Assembly: GCA_021018815.1 (NCBI GenBank)
Contig: JAITYX010000005.1
Location: 10,648,001-10,712,000, forward strand
Origin: Talinum fruticosum
Taxonomy: Eukaryota; Streptophyta; Magnoliopsida; Caryophyllales; Talinaceae
Direction: 5' to 3'
Length of the DNA stretch: 64,000 nucleotides
Shown: positions 1 through 11,026 of the stretch, in pieces
Layout: the number at the start of each line of letters is the position of its first letter
Position numbering within the stretch: position 1 is the first letter of the stretch
Notes under the pieces: generated by a model
Database searches by the model: none
What the model was told of the DNA's origin: nothing
What the model saw: only the letters and a program-made list of their open reading frames with translations
Made by a program: the position numbers and the translations under genes

Positions 1-631
1 TGAGGCTATTGTTTTTGCATTTTTTGAAATAGATCACTTTTAAAAATCGTGCAAAAACAATTCGAGTCTAATATGCAGTATATGCAAGCTACGGATATGT
101 CAAAACTCATTTATAATATGGTTAAACTTGATGGGCTTATGAGTTGTTTAGAGAATTTACGATTATGCAAATTTAAACAAATTATAGCGTAATGTTTCTA
201 GGATTTGAGTGATTAAGGAAATTAATTCGAGATCAATTTATGAAAATTGCCAAGATAAACATTGACAAGTTAATAATGAAATAACTTTGGCAAACTCAAT
301 ACATGAGTATGGTTGAGTGGATCGGTTATTGAGAGCCGAGTGGGTCGACCAAGCTCGGCTTTGATGATCGAGTCGGCTTCACTTCTTGAAGTAGAACTTA
401 GTCTAAGACTTTGACAAATATTCTTTAATGTCATAAGTCTTGGCTAAGTCACGATTAGTTATATCAAAATTGATGATTGTTGTAACATATGATATGATTT
501 GTCATAAAACTAAGTCATATGTTTTATGAATTTCTTTTTTATGTATCTTTGTTAATCATAAATTTAGATGAATGACTTGAACTCAAAACATGTAAGGGGT
601 AAAGGTCAATTATACCTAAGTCTTCGGGTTC
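1..631. other. Unassigned repeat-like sequence
   Basis: No ORF or domain is recognisable. The sequence is AT-rich with scattered GACTCGG-type words like those in the Sirevirus LTRs, but I could not align it to any LTR in the window. The neighbouring gypsy reverse transcriptase loses its family similarity at about position 632, so this stretch is either the flank of that truncated element or another repeat. Confidence 0.4.
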
Positions 632-1335
632 ATATACCATAGTCAATTTTGATATGAAATGACCGATATAGTGAAGACATCTCGGAAAACCTCGTACCTC
701 CTTCTCGGTCTTTAATGGCGGCATCTCCTCAATAGCTTTGATCTTGGATGGATCAACTTTCATTCCTCATAGACTAAATACTTCACCTAATAACTTGCCC
801 GATGTTACCTCGAAGGTGCATTTCTAAGGGTTAAGACGTATGTTGTACTTTCGAGTCTCTCGAAGAACTTCCTAAGGCTAGGTAAGTGCCCGACCCTATC
901 TTTGGACTTGATGATTATATTTTAACTTGGTTATAACTAGCATAGCCATCCATAAAAGAGAGTAAGGCATAGCCTACCGTGTTATCAACAAAAATGTCTA
1001 TGTGGGGTAAAGGGAAGTCGTCCTTGGGGCTGGCCTTATTCAAATCCCTAAAGTTGACATACATCTAGACCCTTCCATCATTCTTCGGAACTGGTAAAAT
1101 GGTTGCTAGCCACTTAGGGTAGTGCACTACTCGATAAAACTGGAATCCAACTACTTCTAGATTTCTTCCTTTATTTTTAGAGCCCATTCAGGTTTTATTC
1201 GTCAAAGCTTCTGCATAAGTGGCTTAACATCTTCATAAAGTGGAATTTTGTTTTCCATTATACTCGGGTCTATCCCTAGCACATCCTTGTAAGACCAAGC
1301 GAAGACATTGATGAATTATATCAAGAGTGTAGTGA
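632..1335 (-). pseudogene. Ty3/gypsy reverse transcriptase fragment (GYP-1)
   Basis: Read on the minus strand from about 1335, the translation first gives a segment with DVLGIDPSIMENK and PLMQKLRRINPEWALKIKEE. It continues through the RT finger region (V-FRDLNKA-PKDDFPLPHID at about 1075-985) and FMDGYA-YNQ near 930, then jumps to VKSKDR and a region containing LNP-KCTFEVTSGKLLG. It ends in VDPSKIKAIEEMPPLKTEKE and RGF, family order for a plant gypsy RT, at about 640. The jump near 895-930 removes the palm segment that carries the catalytic YxDD-type motif, so the enzyme is dead. Several frameshifts and stops are present. After the thumb (SKLTMVYEP) the similarity ends abruptly, so RNase H and integrase are missing. 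It is certainly a gypsy RT relic; the lineage is not determined. Confidence 0.85.
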
Positions 1336-1374
1336 AGTGATTCTCGCTCTTCTAGATGTAGAGATTTCCCAGTC

Positions 1375-1923
1375 TTATCTCTCTAATAATGAACATGAGC
1401 ACACAACAAGTCCAAAATTCATCTTTGAATGAAGAAAATAGTACATCGAGTTGGATTCGGAAAGACAAAACAAAAAAATTACAAGAAAACTAACATAATT
1501 AGAAAAATATGAATTATCCCTAGCTCTAAACTCTAGACCAGACTTCTCTCCCAAAATGATAGCAAACTCTTGCCCTTCTTTAGTATCTATCCAAGTGATG
1601 TGTTTGGACCCTTCTTCATCTACGTCGGTGATGAACTCTATCGGATCAAACTTCAGGTGAAACATGATCTTATCTTGTGACGTTAGCTGGCTTTTTGTGG
1701 CTAAACCAGCTTCGTCACGCTGTCCAAGTCTCGAAAGACGAAGGGTCAAAGTGGACATTAAAGGGTACTTATCTTGTTTAGTTGGCATCGCTTCGGATGC
1801 CAATTGAATTAACACGTTCGGAATTAGTCGTCGCTTAACTTGAACTCCGCCAAGGGGTCTTAGACTTGACTCGGGTAGTGTGAGTGTTATTGGACTCTCA
1901 TCAAATCCCTTTGGATATATCAT
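1375..1923 (-). pseudogene. ORF of a gypsy-family internal region, function unknown
   Basis: An open frame of 182 codons on the minus strand starting with MIYPKGFDESP. I recognise no domain. Nucleotides 1720-1890 are clearly related to 51010-51170, which in GYP-2 lies just inside the 3' LTR on the same strand; both contain GGTCAAAGT, AAAGGGTAC, AACTTGAACT and TAGACTTGAC in the same order. It is therefore part of the same gypsy family rather than a host gene. Here it lies upstream of the RT, while in GYP-2 it lies just before the LTR, so one copy is rearranged or GYP-2 has lost pol. Whether it encodes a protein is uncertain. Confidence 0.45.
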
Positions 1924-2221
1924 AACTTAGCCGATTAGGTGGTGTTCCATAGGGTATTCTGATCTCTTTTGGTACTTGTTTCGTATTCATTAGAGTTAGG
2001 ACATATGCCCTTGTGTGCTTGGCTTGTGGTGTTTTTGCATAAACTCACTCAATTTATCTTCTTTAATTTCGAGTTATTCTTGCTCAATTTCAGCCCTTGT
2101 GTTCCACTCGATTTTGTCCAGCAAGATCATTCTATGTTGTCAAGTTGAGCATGGATGTAAGCTCAATTGCACTCCGATTTCTCCTCTAACTCTGTGAGCG
2201 TATCGGAATCATTACCTCATA
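1924..2221. other. Gypsy-related flank without recognisable gene
   Basis: On the minus strand this continues upstream of the preceding ORF with short open pieces and many stops. Nothing functional can be recognised. It ends at the microsatellite that marks the tail side of the LINE. Confidence 0.4.
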
Positions 2222-2239
2222 TTGTTGTTGTTGTTGTTG

Positions 2240-2334
<95 letters not shown>

Positions 2335-2350
2335 GTCATTATTATTATTT
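2222..2350. repeat. (TTG)n(TTA)n microsatellite at the LINE 3' side
   Basis: About seven TTG units followed by about 30 TTA units, then an imperfect end. Long poly-Leu and poly-Ile reading frames over it are artefacts. The same TTG-then-TTA pattern occurs at 32458-32584, and a shorter TTA run is at 30899-30955 beyond the LINE 5' end. This suggests the LINE either carried an AAT-type tail or landed in a pre-existing copy of this microsatellite. Confidence 0.9.
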
Positions 2351-2689
2351 TGGATTAAGGTTAGCTTTCTATTAATTCAAAACCGAGACATTACATGTGT
2401 TTCATTTGGGGCATTCCCCAAAATACATTTTTCGGCCAATAGTGTGATGCTTTTGAGTTTGCTTCTAATCAATCTTCCACATTCCACACTTACAACACTG
2501 CATTTTGGTTTAGAAATTAAAAAACCTTTTGTTTTGCTCCATCTAGCATTGATATATTATAATAGTTACAACCTTGCTCCTAATATTCATTTCCTTCCTT
2601 TTCCCTTTGTATGATAGTAAGCTTCTTTCTAATTCATGCCATGAAAATTCTATAACATTAACTCCAAACATTTGTGGGAATGTCTCTTT

Positions 2690-4353
2690 ATAAACCATCT
2701 TGGTTTAGTTGCGATAAAAAGAATAGGTGTTTATGTGTTTCTTCAGCCTCTTCACACAACACACATTGAATTTTACATGTAATTCCAAATTTCTATAGTT
2801 TGTCTCATGTGAGGAGTTTCGGTGCATCACCATCCAAGATATGAATGCACATTTGGTATTCTTGATTTGTGCCAAATCAATTTGTACCATTCCACCTAAT
2901 CATACTTCTTTCTCTCGCCATTCTTATCGTGCTTTTGCTTTGTAAACCCCATCAGCTGAAGTTATCCTTTCCCCTATATTCTGGTTAAAACCGTACAACA
3001 TTATGTCTCTTGCTTTCGAGATTTTCTCCAATACCAGTTATCCTCTACTATGTTTGAGCAATTTCATATGTCTGCATATTTCATATAGTAGTGATTGACC
3101 CATTTCATCTATAGGTTCTCCTTCTTTACTACAATATGCCATATTAGTTTATTTAGCAGAGCAATATTCTTCAACCTACATTTTTAAGTTCTATACCTCT
3201 CCCCGTTTTTGGCATGCATATATTGTCCCATGCTACTAGAGTAGGCTTACTCTCATTATTACCTCGTCCCCGTATAAACTTCCTGTGGAGTTTTCTACTT
3301 CATTAATCACAACTATAGGAAGTACGAAAATTTGGCTCCAGTATGTGAACATGCTCATGAGTACTGTGTCCGTAAGCTGAATTTTTCCTGCATAAGTCAA
3401 CTTTTGTGTTGGCCATGCTCTTATTTTTGTTGTAATCCTATCCACAAGTATATGACAATCATTCTTTTTCAGCTTTTAAGGATTAACCGCAACTCCTATG
3501 TATTTGAAGGGGAGTTTCCCTTCCCGAAACCTTGTGATATCTTGAATTCCCGCCTACACGCTTGTGAAATTCCAGCACATACTACTTGAGATTTTTCTAT
3601 GTTAGCCTCTAGCCTTGAACACCCAAAAAAGTCAAGATGCAGTCATTAACTTATGATACTGTCCTCGGTAGCCTTACAGAATAATAAAACGTAATCAACG
3701 AAGCTTAGCATACATAAGTTTAGTCCTTTACAGACTGGATAGGATTTTGAATCCTTTTTTCATTGAGGCGATCTTTAATGATCTAGTCAAATACTCCATA
3801 ACTAGACATAAATTGGTGGAGAAATTGCGTCCCGTTGTCTTAATCCCCTCTTACTAGGGAAGTATCCATATAGGAGGTCATTGAGCTTGACTGTGAAACT
3901 AGTTGTAGATATGCATGTCATTATCCTCTCGCACTAGTGGTGCGAAAATCATATCCAATAATTAAGGATTCCACAAAATCCCATCTCACTATGTCATAGG
4001 CCTTCTTGAGGTCTATTTTCATAATGCACCTTGGTGATTACCCTTCCTATTATACAACCTCACTAGGTCTTCATAAATCATTATATTGTGTAAATTAAAC
4101 CTTCCATTGATGAAAGCTCCTTGAACCTCATCAACTATGTTGTTCATCATAGGTTTCAGCCTTTCATATACCAGCTTGGTTATGTATTTGTAAATTAAGT
4201 TGCAATAGGCTATTGGTTTTAGTTCGCTAGGCTGAGCTGGATTATTACCTTTGGGATCATGGCTAAGATAGTGACATTGACTCGCTTCGATAGATGACCA
4301 TTTGAAAAGAAGTCTCCCATAACCTTACAAACATCGAGTCCTGTGATATTCCA
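2690..4353 (-). pseudogene. LINE RT (distal half) and zf-RVT domain
   Basis: Minus-strand RT blocks in family order: ILAMIPKV at about 4250, KPIAYCNLIYK---LVYERLKP and QGAFINGR at 4220-4105, KIDLKKAYDIVRWDFVE at about 4020-3970, and then FVDY at 3702-3691 where active enzymes have FADD. The second catalytic aspartate is replaced by Tyr and the alanine by Val. The RT-associated region with RITTKIRAWPTQKLTYAGKIQL lies at 3445-3236, followed by the zf-RVT segment (C-C-KRLKKHIN motif region) at 2890-2705. Multiple frameshifts separate the blocks. The gene is cut at its upstream side by SIR-A at position 4353. Confidence 0.88.
4349..4353. repeat. Left target-site duplication of SIR-A (TTCCA)
   Basis: TTCCA directly precedes the TGAAGACTC start of the SIR-A 5' LTR. 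The same five bases follow the SIR-A 3' LTR end at 26832-26836, 22.5 kb away. The match joins the two LINE halves. Confidence 0.93.
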
Positions 4354-5838
4354 TGAAGACTCAAACTCTAAATCCGGATCATTCCGAGTACTACATAAAG
4401 ACTCGTGTACAAACCTCATCCCTCCTAAGTTTTGATTACAAGTCATTCCGAGTGTTATAGAAACTCCTGTATAAGTTTTCATTCGTTTCGACTTACTTAG
4501 AAAACACATTCTTGTTTATCTGCTCACATTGATGTTTCGAGTCACTCGGACATCACTCGCACTTATCGCATGTTCAAATTATCTCTCTAACACTTCTTAT
4601 CCGAGTTTTGACTTCATATTTCAAAGCAAAGTGAATTACAGTGCTAATTCATCTTTCTAAGTCAGTTTGTATGTTTGAGAATTGTTTGTCCGGATCACGT
4701 CCTTATACTCTAATGTTTTCACTCTTATAACTTGATCTTTCTTAGGATTGACTCGATGGAATTTAAGTATAATGAATATTAGACTCGGAAAATTCCTCTC
4801 TTCTAGGCCTAAGATAATTATGCACTTAATTGTCTTAATTAAATTATTATCTCGTGCCTAATCTTGGAACAAAGTATTTTATACTTTGAGAACCAAAGTA
4901 GTTTACTTTTGTAGGTTAGCTAAACGAGGTAATCTCATATTTGAATTACAAAAGTAACCGGTTTCAAGTCTGTCAGTCACCAGCGAGACAAGGCTTTTCT
5001 ACTTATGAACAAGGCTCGGACGCTATGTCGGGGTTGTCTGTTTCCAAATTGGAAAACTTCAACGCTAAACTCAACGTTGGTTTCCACCTTACTTTTCGGA
5101 CATCACCAGCTGACTGGAACAACTTTAAGAGTCAAGAGCCATTACATAATGTTCACATCTCAACGGATCTTTTACGAGTGACTAAGAAGAACCGTTACAA
5201 CGGTCAAGAAAGAGTTTAGTTCAAAAATCGAGTCACAACGGCTAATCTGCTAGGTCATCTATAAATAGAAGCCACTTCACAAGACTTGAAGATTGTTGGA
5301 ATTATTGTTAAAACACATCACTTAAGAAAAAGTCATTTTTTCATATTCAATCTTCTATTTACAACTCCCAACTTATAATTCATACTTTCGAGTTGTAAAG
5401 TCTTATAATCAATTACATACTCTTCTTACTTTCCGAGTAAGGTCCCTTGACCGAGCTGTAAGGGTTAACTCAGCTCGGTTGTCTCTAGCTGTAAAGGTTA
5501 CCTCGGTTAGGAAGTACTAGATCGGATAAACGAATTTCGAGTCTAGGAAAACTCTGTAAGGAATTGTCTAAGGGAGCAATTCTGGTTGAGTCGATCCGTT
5601 GTATTTTGTGGATTCAAAATAATGAATTTGACTTGGTGCTTAGATTAGTACTCGTCCGTGGTTTTCCGCCCTAGGAGGGTTTCCACGTATCTCTAAGTTT
5701 ATGCTTTTCTAAGTCCAATCTAAACTCGGACTATCTTGTTTCTTCTTTTCAAGCTTAAATCTTCTAAGTTTGATAAAATTTCCTCATCACCCTATTCACC
5801 CCCTAGGGTGACTAAGACTCTCTAAGAGCAAACCATCA
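4354..5838 (+). repeat. SIR-A 5' LTR
   Basis: 1485 bp, starts TGAAGACTC and ends GCAAACCATCA immediately before the PBS. It contains a TATA box (5260-5267), the AAGTACTAGATCGG block and the CACCCCCTAGGGTGACTAAG block shared with all Sirevirus LTRs here. Confidence 0.92.
5260..5267 (+). promoter_or_regulatory. TATA box of SIR-A LTR promoter
   Basis: TATAAATA within the block TCATCTATAAATAGAAGCC. The same block is found at equivalent places in every Sirevirus LTR in the window, so it is the likely start region for genomic RNA. Confidence 0.75.
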
Positions 5839-5856
5839 ATTGGTATCGAGCCTAGC
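5839..5856 (+). promoter_or_regulatory. Primer-binding site of SIR-A
   Basis: ATTGGTATCGAGCCTAGC directly after the 5' LTR. It resembles the initiator-Met tRNA site TGGTATCAGAGCC but lacks one A (ATCGAGCC in place of ATCAGAGCC). The same variant is in SIR-B, and SIR-D shares it with one further change. Confidence 0.8.
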
Positions 5857-5897
5857 CTTTCGGAAAAGATCTAACAATCTAAAGGTCTAAAGATTAG

Positions 5898-7660
5898 ATG
5901 GCTCGGAACAACGGAGAGTTCGATGAAGGAAGATCTTCCACCGGACCACCTAAGTTCAAAGGATCAAATTTCATGCACCGAAGAAGCTAATGGAATGCTT
6001 TCTGCTAGACAACGATAAAGATGTTTGGAACATCATACAAGAAGGCAATTACATTCCAATGAAGATGGAAGATACAAGACTCGTGCCTAAAGTTAAGTTC
6101 AACTACACCAATGAAGAGTCGAAAAGTTCGAAAGAACATCAAAACGATGAACATTCGATGTGTGCTATCAACTCGAAGACTACAACAGACGTGTCAACTC
6201 GTGACATAGCTAAAGATTTCCGAGATACTCTTGTCAACACATACGAAGGAACAAGCCAAGTGAGACAAGCGAAGATAAGTTAATATCTTCATAAATATGA
6301 ACTGTTCAAGATGGAGCCGAAGAAAACATCACTCAAATGTTTATACGCTTCACCGAGATTACAAACAATCTCAAATCTCCGGGTAGAAAGATTTCCCATG
6401 AAGAAATGTGCGGAAAAATTCTAAAAAGTCTACCAAAGAGAAGATGGGTTCCTAGGGTGACAGCAATTGAGGAAGCTCGGAACCTCTGTCAACTAAAGCC
6501 GGACAAACCGATTGGGAAGCTACATACCCATGAAATCCATCCGGAAGAAGAGGATGTCGAGGTCAGCACCAAAAAGAACATTGCGCTGAAAGCCTCGTAA
6601 AGCGAGAGGAGAAAGTCCGAGTTCTTCAAACTCGGAAGAAGATCCCATGGCACTCATTACTCGAGGCTTCAAAAGAATGATGAAGCACAAGAAATGGGAG
6701 AAGAGGCCAAAGGAAGAGTTCTACAAGAAAGGTAAGAAGGACAGAAAAGGTAAACACTCCTCCCCTTCAAAGTTATCTTTAACTAAGAATTCCGGTGTTT
6801 TGAATGTGGCAGCAAAGATCATATAGTCAAAGAATGTCCAAGGAGAAAGAGGGACAGAAAGAAGAGGAAGGCTATAATGGCCATACGGAGTGATGAAGAC
6901 TCGTCTGAAGAAGATGAAGATTCGGACGACTCAAAGTGTCCGATGGCACTAACAGACTTAGAAGTCGAATCCGAGTCGATTCGACAACTTAGACACCGAG
7001 GAGACAAGTCCTCGGGAGGTAATTGAATACTTTCTCAAGTTCTCTAAAGTTGATTTAGCTAAATATATTTATACTTCGGAAGAAAAGTCCACTTCTAATT
7101 CCTCTTAATTCAAAGAACAACTTGAGTCTCTCACTTCGAGAGCATTGGTTTGAAAAATGAATTGGAAAAGCTGAGACTTACTCTAAGAGAACTAAAGACT
7201 ACTACTCAAGCTAATGAGATTGAGTCCGAGTCACTCGAAGAGAAAATGAGCATCCGAAATGAAAGCTCAATGAGTCTCAAGAGCTTGTTTTGAAATTTCC
7301 TCAAGGTCAAAAAACCTTGACATGCTTTTAGGTTCTCGGTGTGTCTCCTTCAGGAAAGAAGGACTTGGTTTTAACGAAGAGGAGGAATCTAATTCCTACT
7401 TAAATCTTTTCAAAAGGATTCCGGAACTGTGAAGTTCGGGAAGGCTAAGCATGGTCCTACTCATAAAAATGAAAAGAGGATTGAGCCCGGATCGATACAT
7501 GAGAAAACCTTCTCCAACCGTTTATAAAAGAAAAGATTTTCAAAAGAAAGAGGCACGGACTCGGATTTCTAAAAGGAAGACTCGGAATCAAACCAAACCC
7601 AAAGTCATTCAAATCTAGGTTCGCAAAAGTCTTCTTCCTAAGAAAAGCACCACAATAAAG
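5898..7660 (+). pseudogene. SIR-A gag (copia-type) with zinc knuckle
   Basis: The start is the ATG at 5898 (MARNNGEFDEGRSS), the same position and sequence as gag in SIR-B and SIR-D. The copia gag domain follows in several frames: VWNIIQEGNYIP, TRDIAKDFRDTLVNTYEGTS, RFTEITNNLKSPGRKISHEEM, VTAIEEARNL and KKNIALKAS. A CCHC zinc knuckle CFECGSKDHIVKEC lies at 6796-6837. After it come an acidic Ser-rich segment and a charged linker ending in KPKVIQI upstream of the protease. Gag forms the capsid-like particle and binds RNA. At least five frameshifts or stops make it non-functional as written. Confidence 0.85.
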
Positions 7661-7689
7661 GGAGTTACTTGGGTTCGTTAGAGGAAGTG

Positions 7690-10632
7690 AGAAGGATTAG
7701 TGTGTTTCTTACTTGCGGGTAACTCGGAAGAGGACAAAAGGTCATTGGTACTTAGACGGTGGATGCTCACGCTACATATCGGGAGATTCAAGACTCTTTT
7801 TGAGTTGGAAAATAACAAAGGAGGCAAAGTCACTTTTGGAGATGACAGTAAAGGCAAGATAGTTGGAATAGGCAAGATTGGGAAAGGAGATAACCTGGTC
7901 GACCCAGTCTATCTTGTCAAGGAATTAAAGTACAATCTACTCAAGCATCTCTCAATTGTGTGACAAAGGTCAAGAGGTAAGGTTCGATCGGACAAATTGC
8001 TATATTTCTGATGCAACCACCAAAGAGACTAAGCTCTCGGGTAAGAGATCGGGTAATACCTATACTATTCCCCTTTCGATCCGAGTCGGAATTTATCTTG
8101 TCTAAAAGCATCATTGCATGATGATTCTTGGACATGGCATCGTAGACTAGGTCATGTTAGTATGCATACTATCAAAAAGCTTGCATTTAAGAAAGATAAA
8201 ATCGTGAAGCATGCACAAAAGGGAAACAGGTCGGATCATCCTTCAAATCTCTCAAAGCTGTTTCCACATCCAAAGTACTTGAAATGTTGCATATGGATTT
8301 ATGTGGTGAAATCCTCAGTAAAGAGTCTCGGAGGTAAATCATATGTACTCGCGATTGTTGATGACTACTCACAATTTACTTGGGTTTGTTTTCTTAAGCA
8401 CAAAAATGAAACTTTCAAAGAGTTCAGCAAGCTCGTAGGAAAATTCAAGTAGAGTCTTAGACTCGGATCGGAAGAATTCAAACCGACCATGGAAGGGAGT
8501 TCGATCACGCGGAATTTGCAGAGTTACTGCAATAAGAATGGTATTTCTCACAATTTCTCAGCACCCAGAACCCCTCGGAAGAATGGGGTAGTAGAGAGAA
8601 AGAACCGAACTCTTGAAGAAAAAAGAAGAACAATGATGATTGAACACGATCTACCTTACTATTTATGGGCTGAGGAGCCAACACATCAAACGACACATTG
8701 AACAAATGCCTCATCGGACCCATCCTGAAGAAAACTCCATACAAGCTCTACAAGGGAAAGAAACCCAACATTTTATACTTCAAACCCTTTGGATGTAAAT
8801 GCTATGTTCACAATAATGGTAAGGATCACTCGACCAAGTTTGATGCTCGATCGGATGAAGGTATCTTTACTGGGTTATTCATATCATAGTAAAGCATATT
8901 GTGTTTTCAATAAAAGAACTAACAAAGTGAAAGAAAGCATCCACATTGTGTTTGATGAGATTGATCAGGGAAAACCAAGTGAATCAACATTCTCGAGATC
9001 CGAAACTCGGTCGAGATGAAGATGATCTTGCGAACCGAGCTAAGACAAAGTTAAAAGGAAGCAGCTCAAAACATCATGACTTCTTTGCAAAATCTATGTG
9101 CATTCACTGCATTCATATCATTAATTGAACCCAGAAATGCACTAGACGCCCTAAATGAACTTGAATGGGTAGAGGCCATGCAAGAGGAACTTAATTAATT
9201 TGAGAGAAACCAAGTCTAGACTTTGACCAAACAACCTTCTAACCACCTAGTCATTGGAATCAAATGGGTTTTCAAGAACAAGCTAGATAAAGATGGGTTG
9301 GTAGTCGAAATAAGGTAAGAGTTGTGGCTCAAGATTACAATCAAGGAGAAGGGATTGATTGTGGGGAAACCTTTGCACCGGTTGCTAGGATTGAAGCAAT
9401 TAGAATCCTATTGGCATTTTCATCAAGCATGAATATTAAGCTGTATCAAATGGATGTCAAATGTGCTTTTTGAGTGGTTTCATTCAAGAGGAAGTCTATG
9501 TTGAACAACCCCCTAGATTTGAAAACCGATAATTTCCAAATTATGTTTTCAAGTTGCAAAAGGCTCTTTATCGTCTTAAACAAGCTCCTGGAGCTTGGTA
9601 TGAAAGACTGAGCAGTTTCTTGGTTGAAAATGATTTCAAAAAGTTCAGATTGACAAAAATATTTTTATAGAAACCAAGGGGAAAGACTTTCTTATCGCTC
9701 GGATTTATGTTGATTATATAATTTTTGGAGCTACTAATAAAAATCTTTATCGAGATTTTTCGAGTTAATGAGACATGAATTCCAAATGAGCATGATGGGA
9801 GAGCTCAATTTCTTTCTTGGTCTATAAATCGGACAAGATAAAGATGGCATCCATCAATCTAAGTATACCAAAGAGTTGCCAAAGAAGTACAAGCTTCAAG
9901 ATGCAAAACATGCAAGCAACACCAATGAGTAGTAGCATGAAACCGAACTCACATGAGAAAGGTAAAGCGAGTAGATCGAAACTCTATCGAGGTATAATTG
10001 GATCTTTGCTATATCTCACATCCAAGTAGGCTAGACATTATGTTTAGTGTATGTCTTTGTGCACGATACTAAGCTAATCCAAAAGAATCACATCTCATTG
10101 CGGTGAAAAGAAATTTTAGATATGTTGCGGGGACTCGGAATCTAGGTCTATGGTTCTCAAGAGACTCGGAATTGACCCTCACTAGATACTCGAGATGCTG
10201 ACTATGCTGGACATAAGGTTGATAGAAAGAGCACATCAGGAGCATGCCGGTTTCGGGTCAATCCCTTATATCTTGGCGCTCAAAGAAGCGGAACTCGGTT
10301 GCTCTATCAACCGATGAAGTTGAGTACATTGCAACTAGAGCATGGTATGCTCAGATCCTATGGATCAAGAAACACTTGAAGGATCTTAGACTTTCATTCG
10401 AATCAATTCTAATCAAGTGTGATAATCGAGTGTAATCAACATCACTAAGAATCCAGTTCAAGCACTCAAAGACAAAGCATATTGAGGTTAGGTATCATTT
10501 TCTACGAGACTATTATGAGAAAGGTGATATTGAACTTGAATTGATTCCTATGAAATTTCGGTTAGCTGATATCTTCACAAAGCCACTTAGTGAGAATCGG
10601 TTTGTTTTATTAGGAATGAGCTTGGCATGATA
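7690..10632 (+). pseudogene. SIR-A pol: protease, integrase, RT, RNase H
   Basis: Copia domain order is seen. The protease motif HWYLDGGCSRYISG (about 7744) has DGG where active enzymes have DSG. The pre-integrase motif WTWHRRLGH is at 8129-8155. The integrase core spans about 8290-8680 (LHMDLCGE, AIVDDYS, and the catalytic Glu in NGVVERKN at about 8587). RVT_2 spans about 9150-9850 and its active site YVDY (9706-9717) should be YVDD. RNase H follows, with ADIFTKPLSENRF near 10570 and a stop near 10630. Frameshifts and stops are frequent. It made the replication enzymes of the element and is inactive on both protease and RT evidence. Confidence 0.9.
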
Positions 10633-11026
10633 AATGCATGACTATGTGTTTTTCTAAGAGAAATTATCTTGCATGATTATGTGTTACATGTTTCCTTTCT
10701 CTGTCTTAATAACAATTGGTTTAGTTGACCCAGTGAGACCGAGCTAGGAATTATTATTATGTGTTTGCGCTTTCCGAGTCACTCGGAATCCATATTGAGT
10801 TAGACTCGGTCTTTGAGAGACTTCAAACTTCGATATCATCTCTAGATTAGTGGAGAATTTTTGAAATTTCTTTTAAAATTTCTCTTTTCTCTCTCTACCA
10901 CGCGCATTGATAAGTGAACTAGCGAGTTGGGAGAAAGACACTGGAATTCTAGCCGTAGGAGACGAAACGTCACACCTGTCCGAGGCGACCGTTTGAGGTT
11001 TAGGTTAGACCGAATACTCGAAGGAC
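10633..11026 (+). other. SIR-A pol to envelope-like ORF spacer, shortened
   Basis: Non-coding spacer with a CT-rich stretch at about 10870-10905. It aligns to the SIR-D spacer up to CGAAGGAC (about 11019-11026), then joins directly to the ATG of the next ORF. The TATA box and leader found in SIR-D (46875-47170) are absent here. Confidence 0.75.

Noticed and set aside
2167..2614. Open frames of poly-Leu and poly-Ile
   Set aside because: They run over the TTG/TTA microsatellite; no biological coding signal.
5839..5856. Possible tRNA gene because of the tRNA-Met-like word
   Set aside because: Position right after an LTR and no cloverleaf; it is a primer-binding site.
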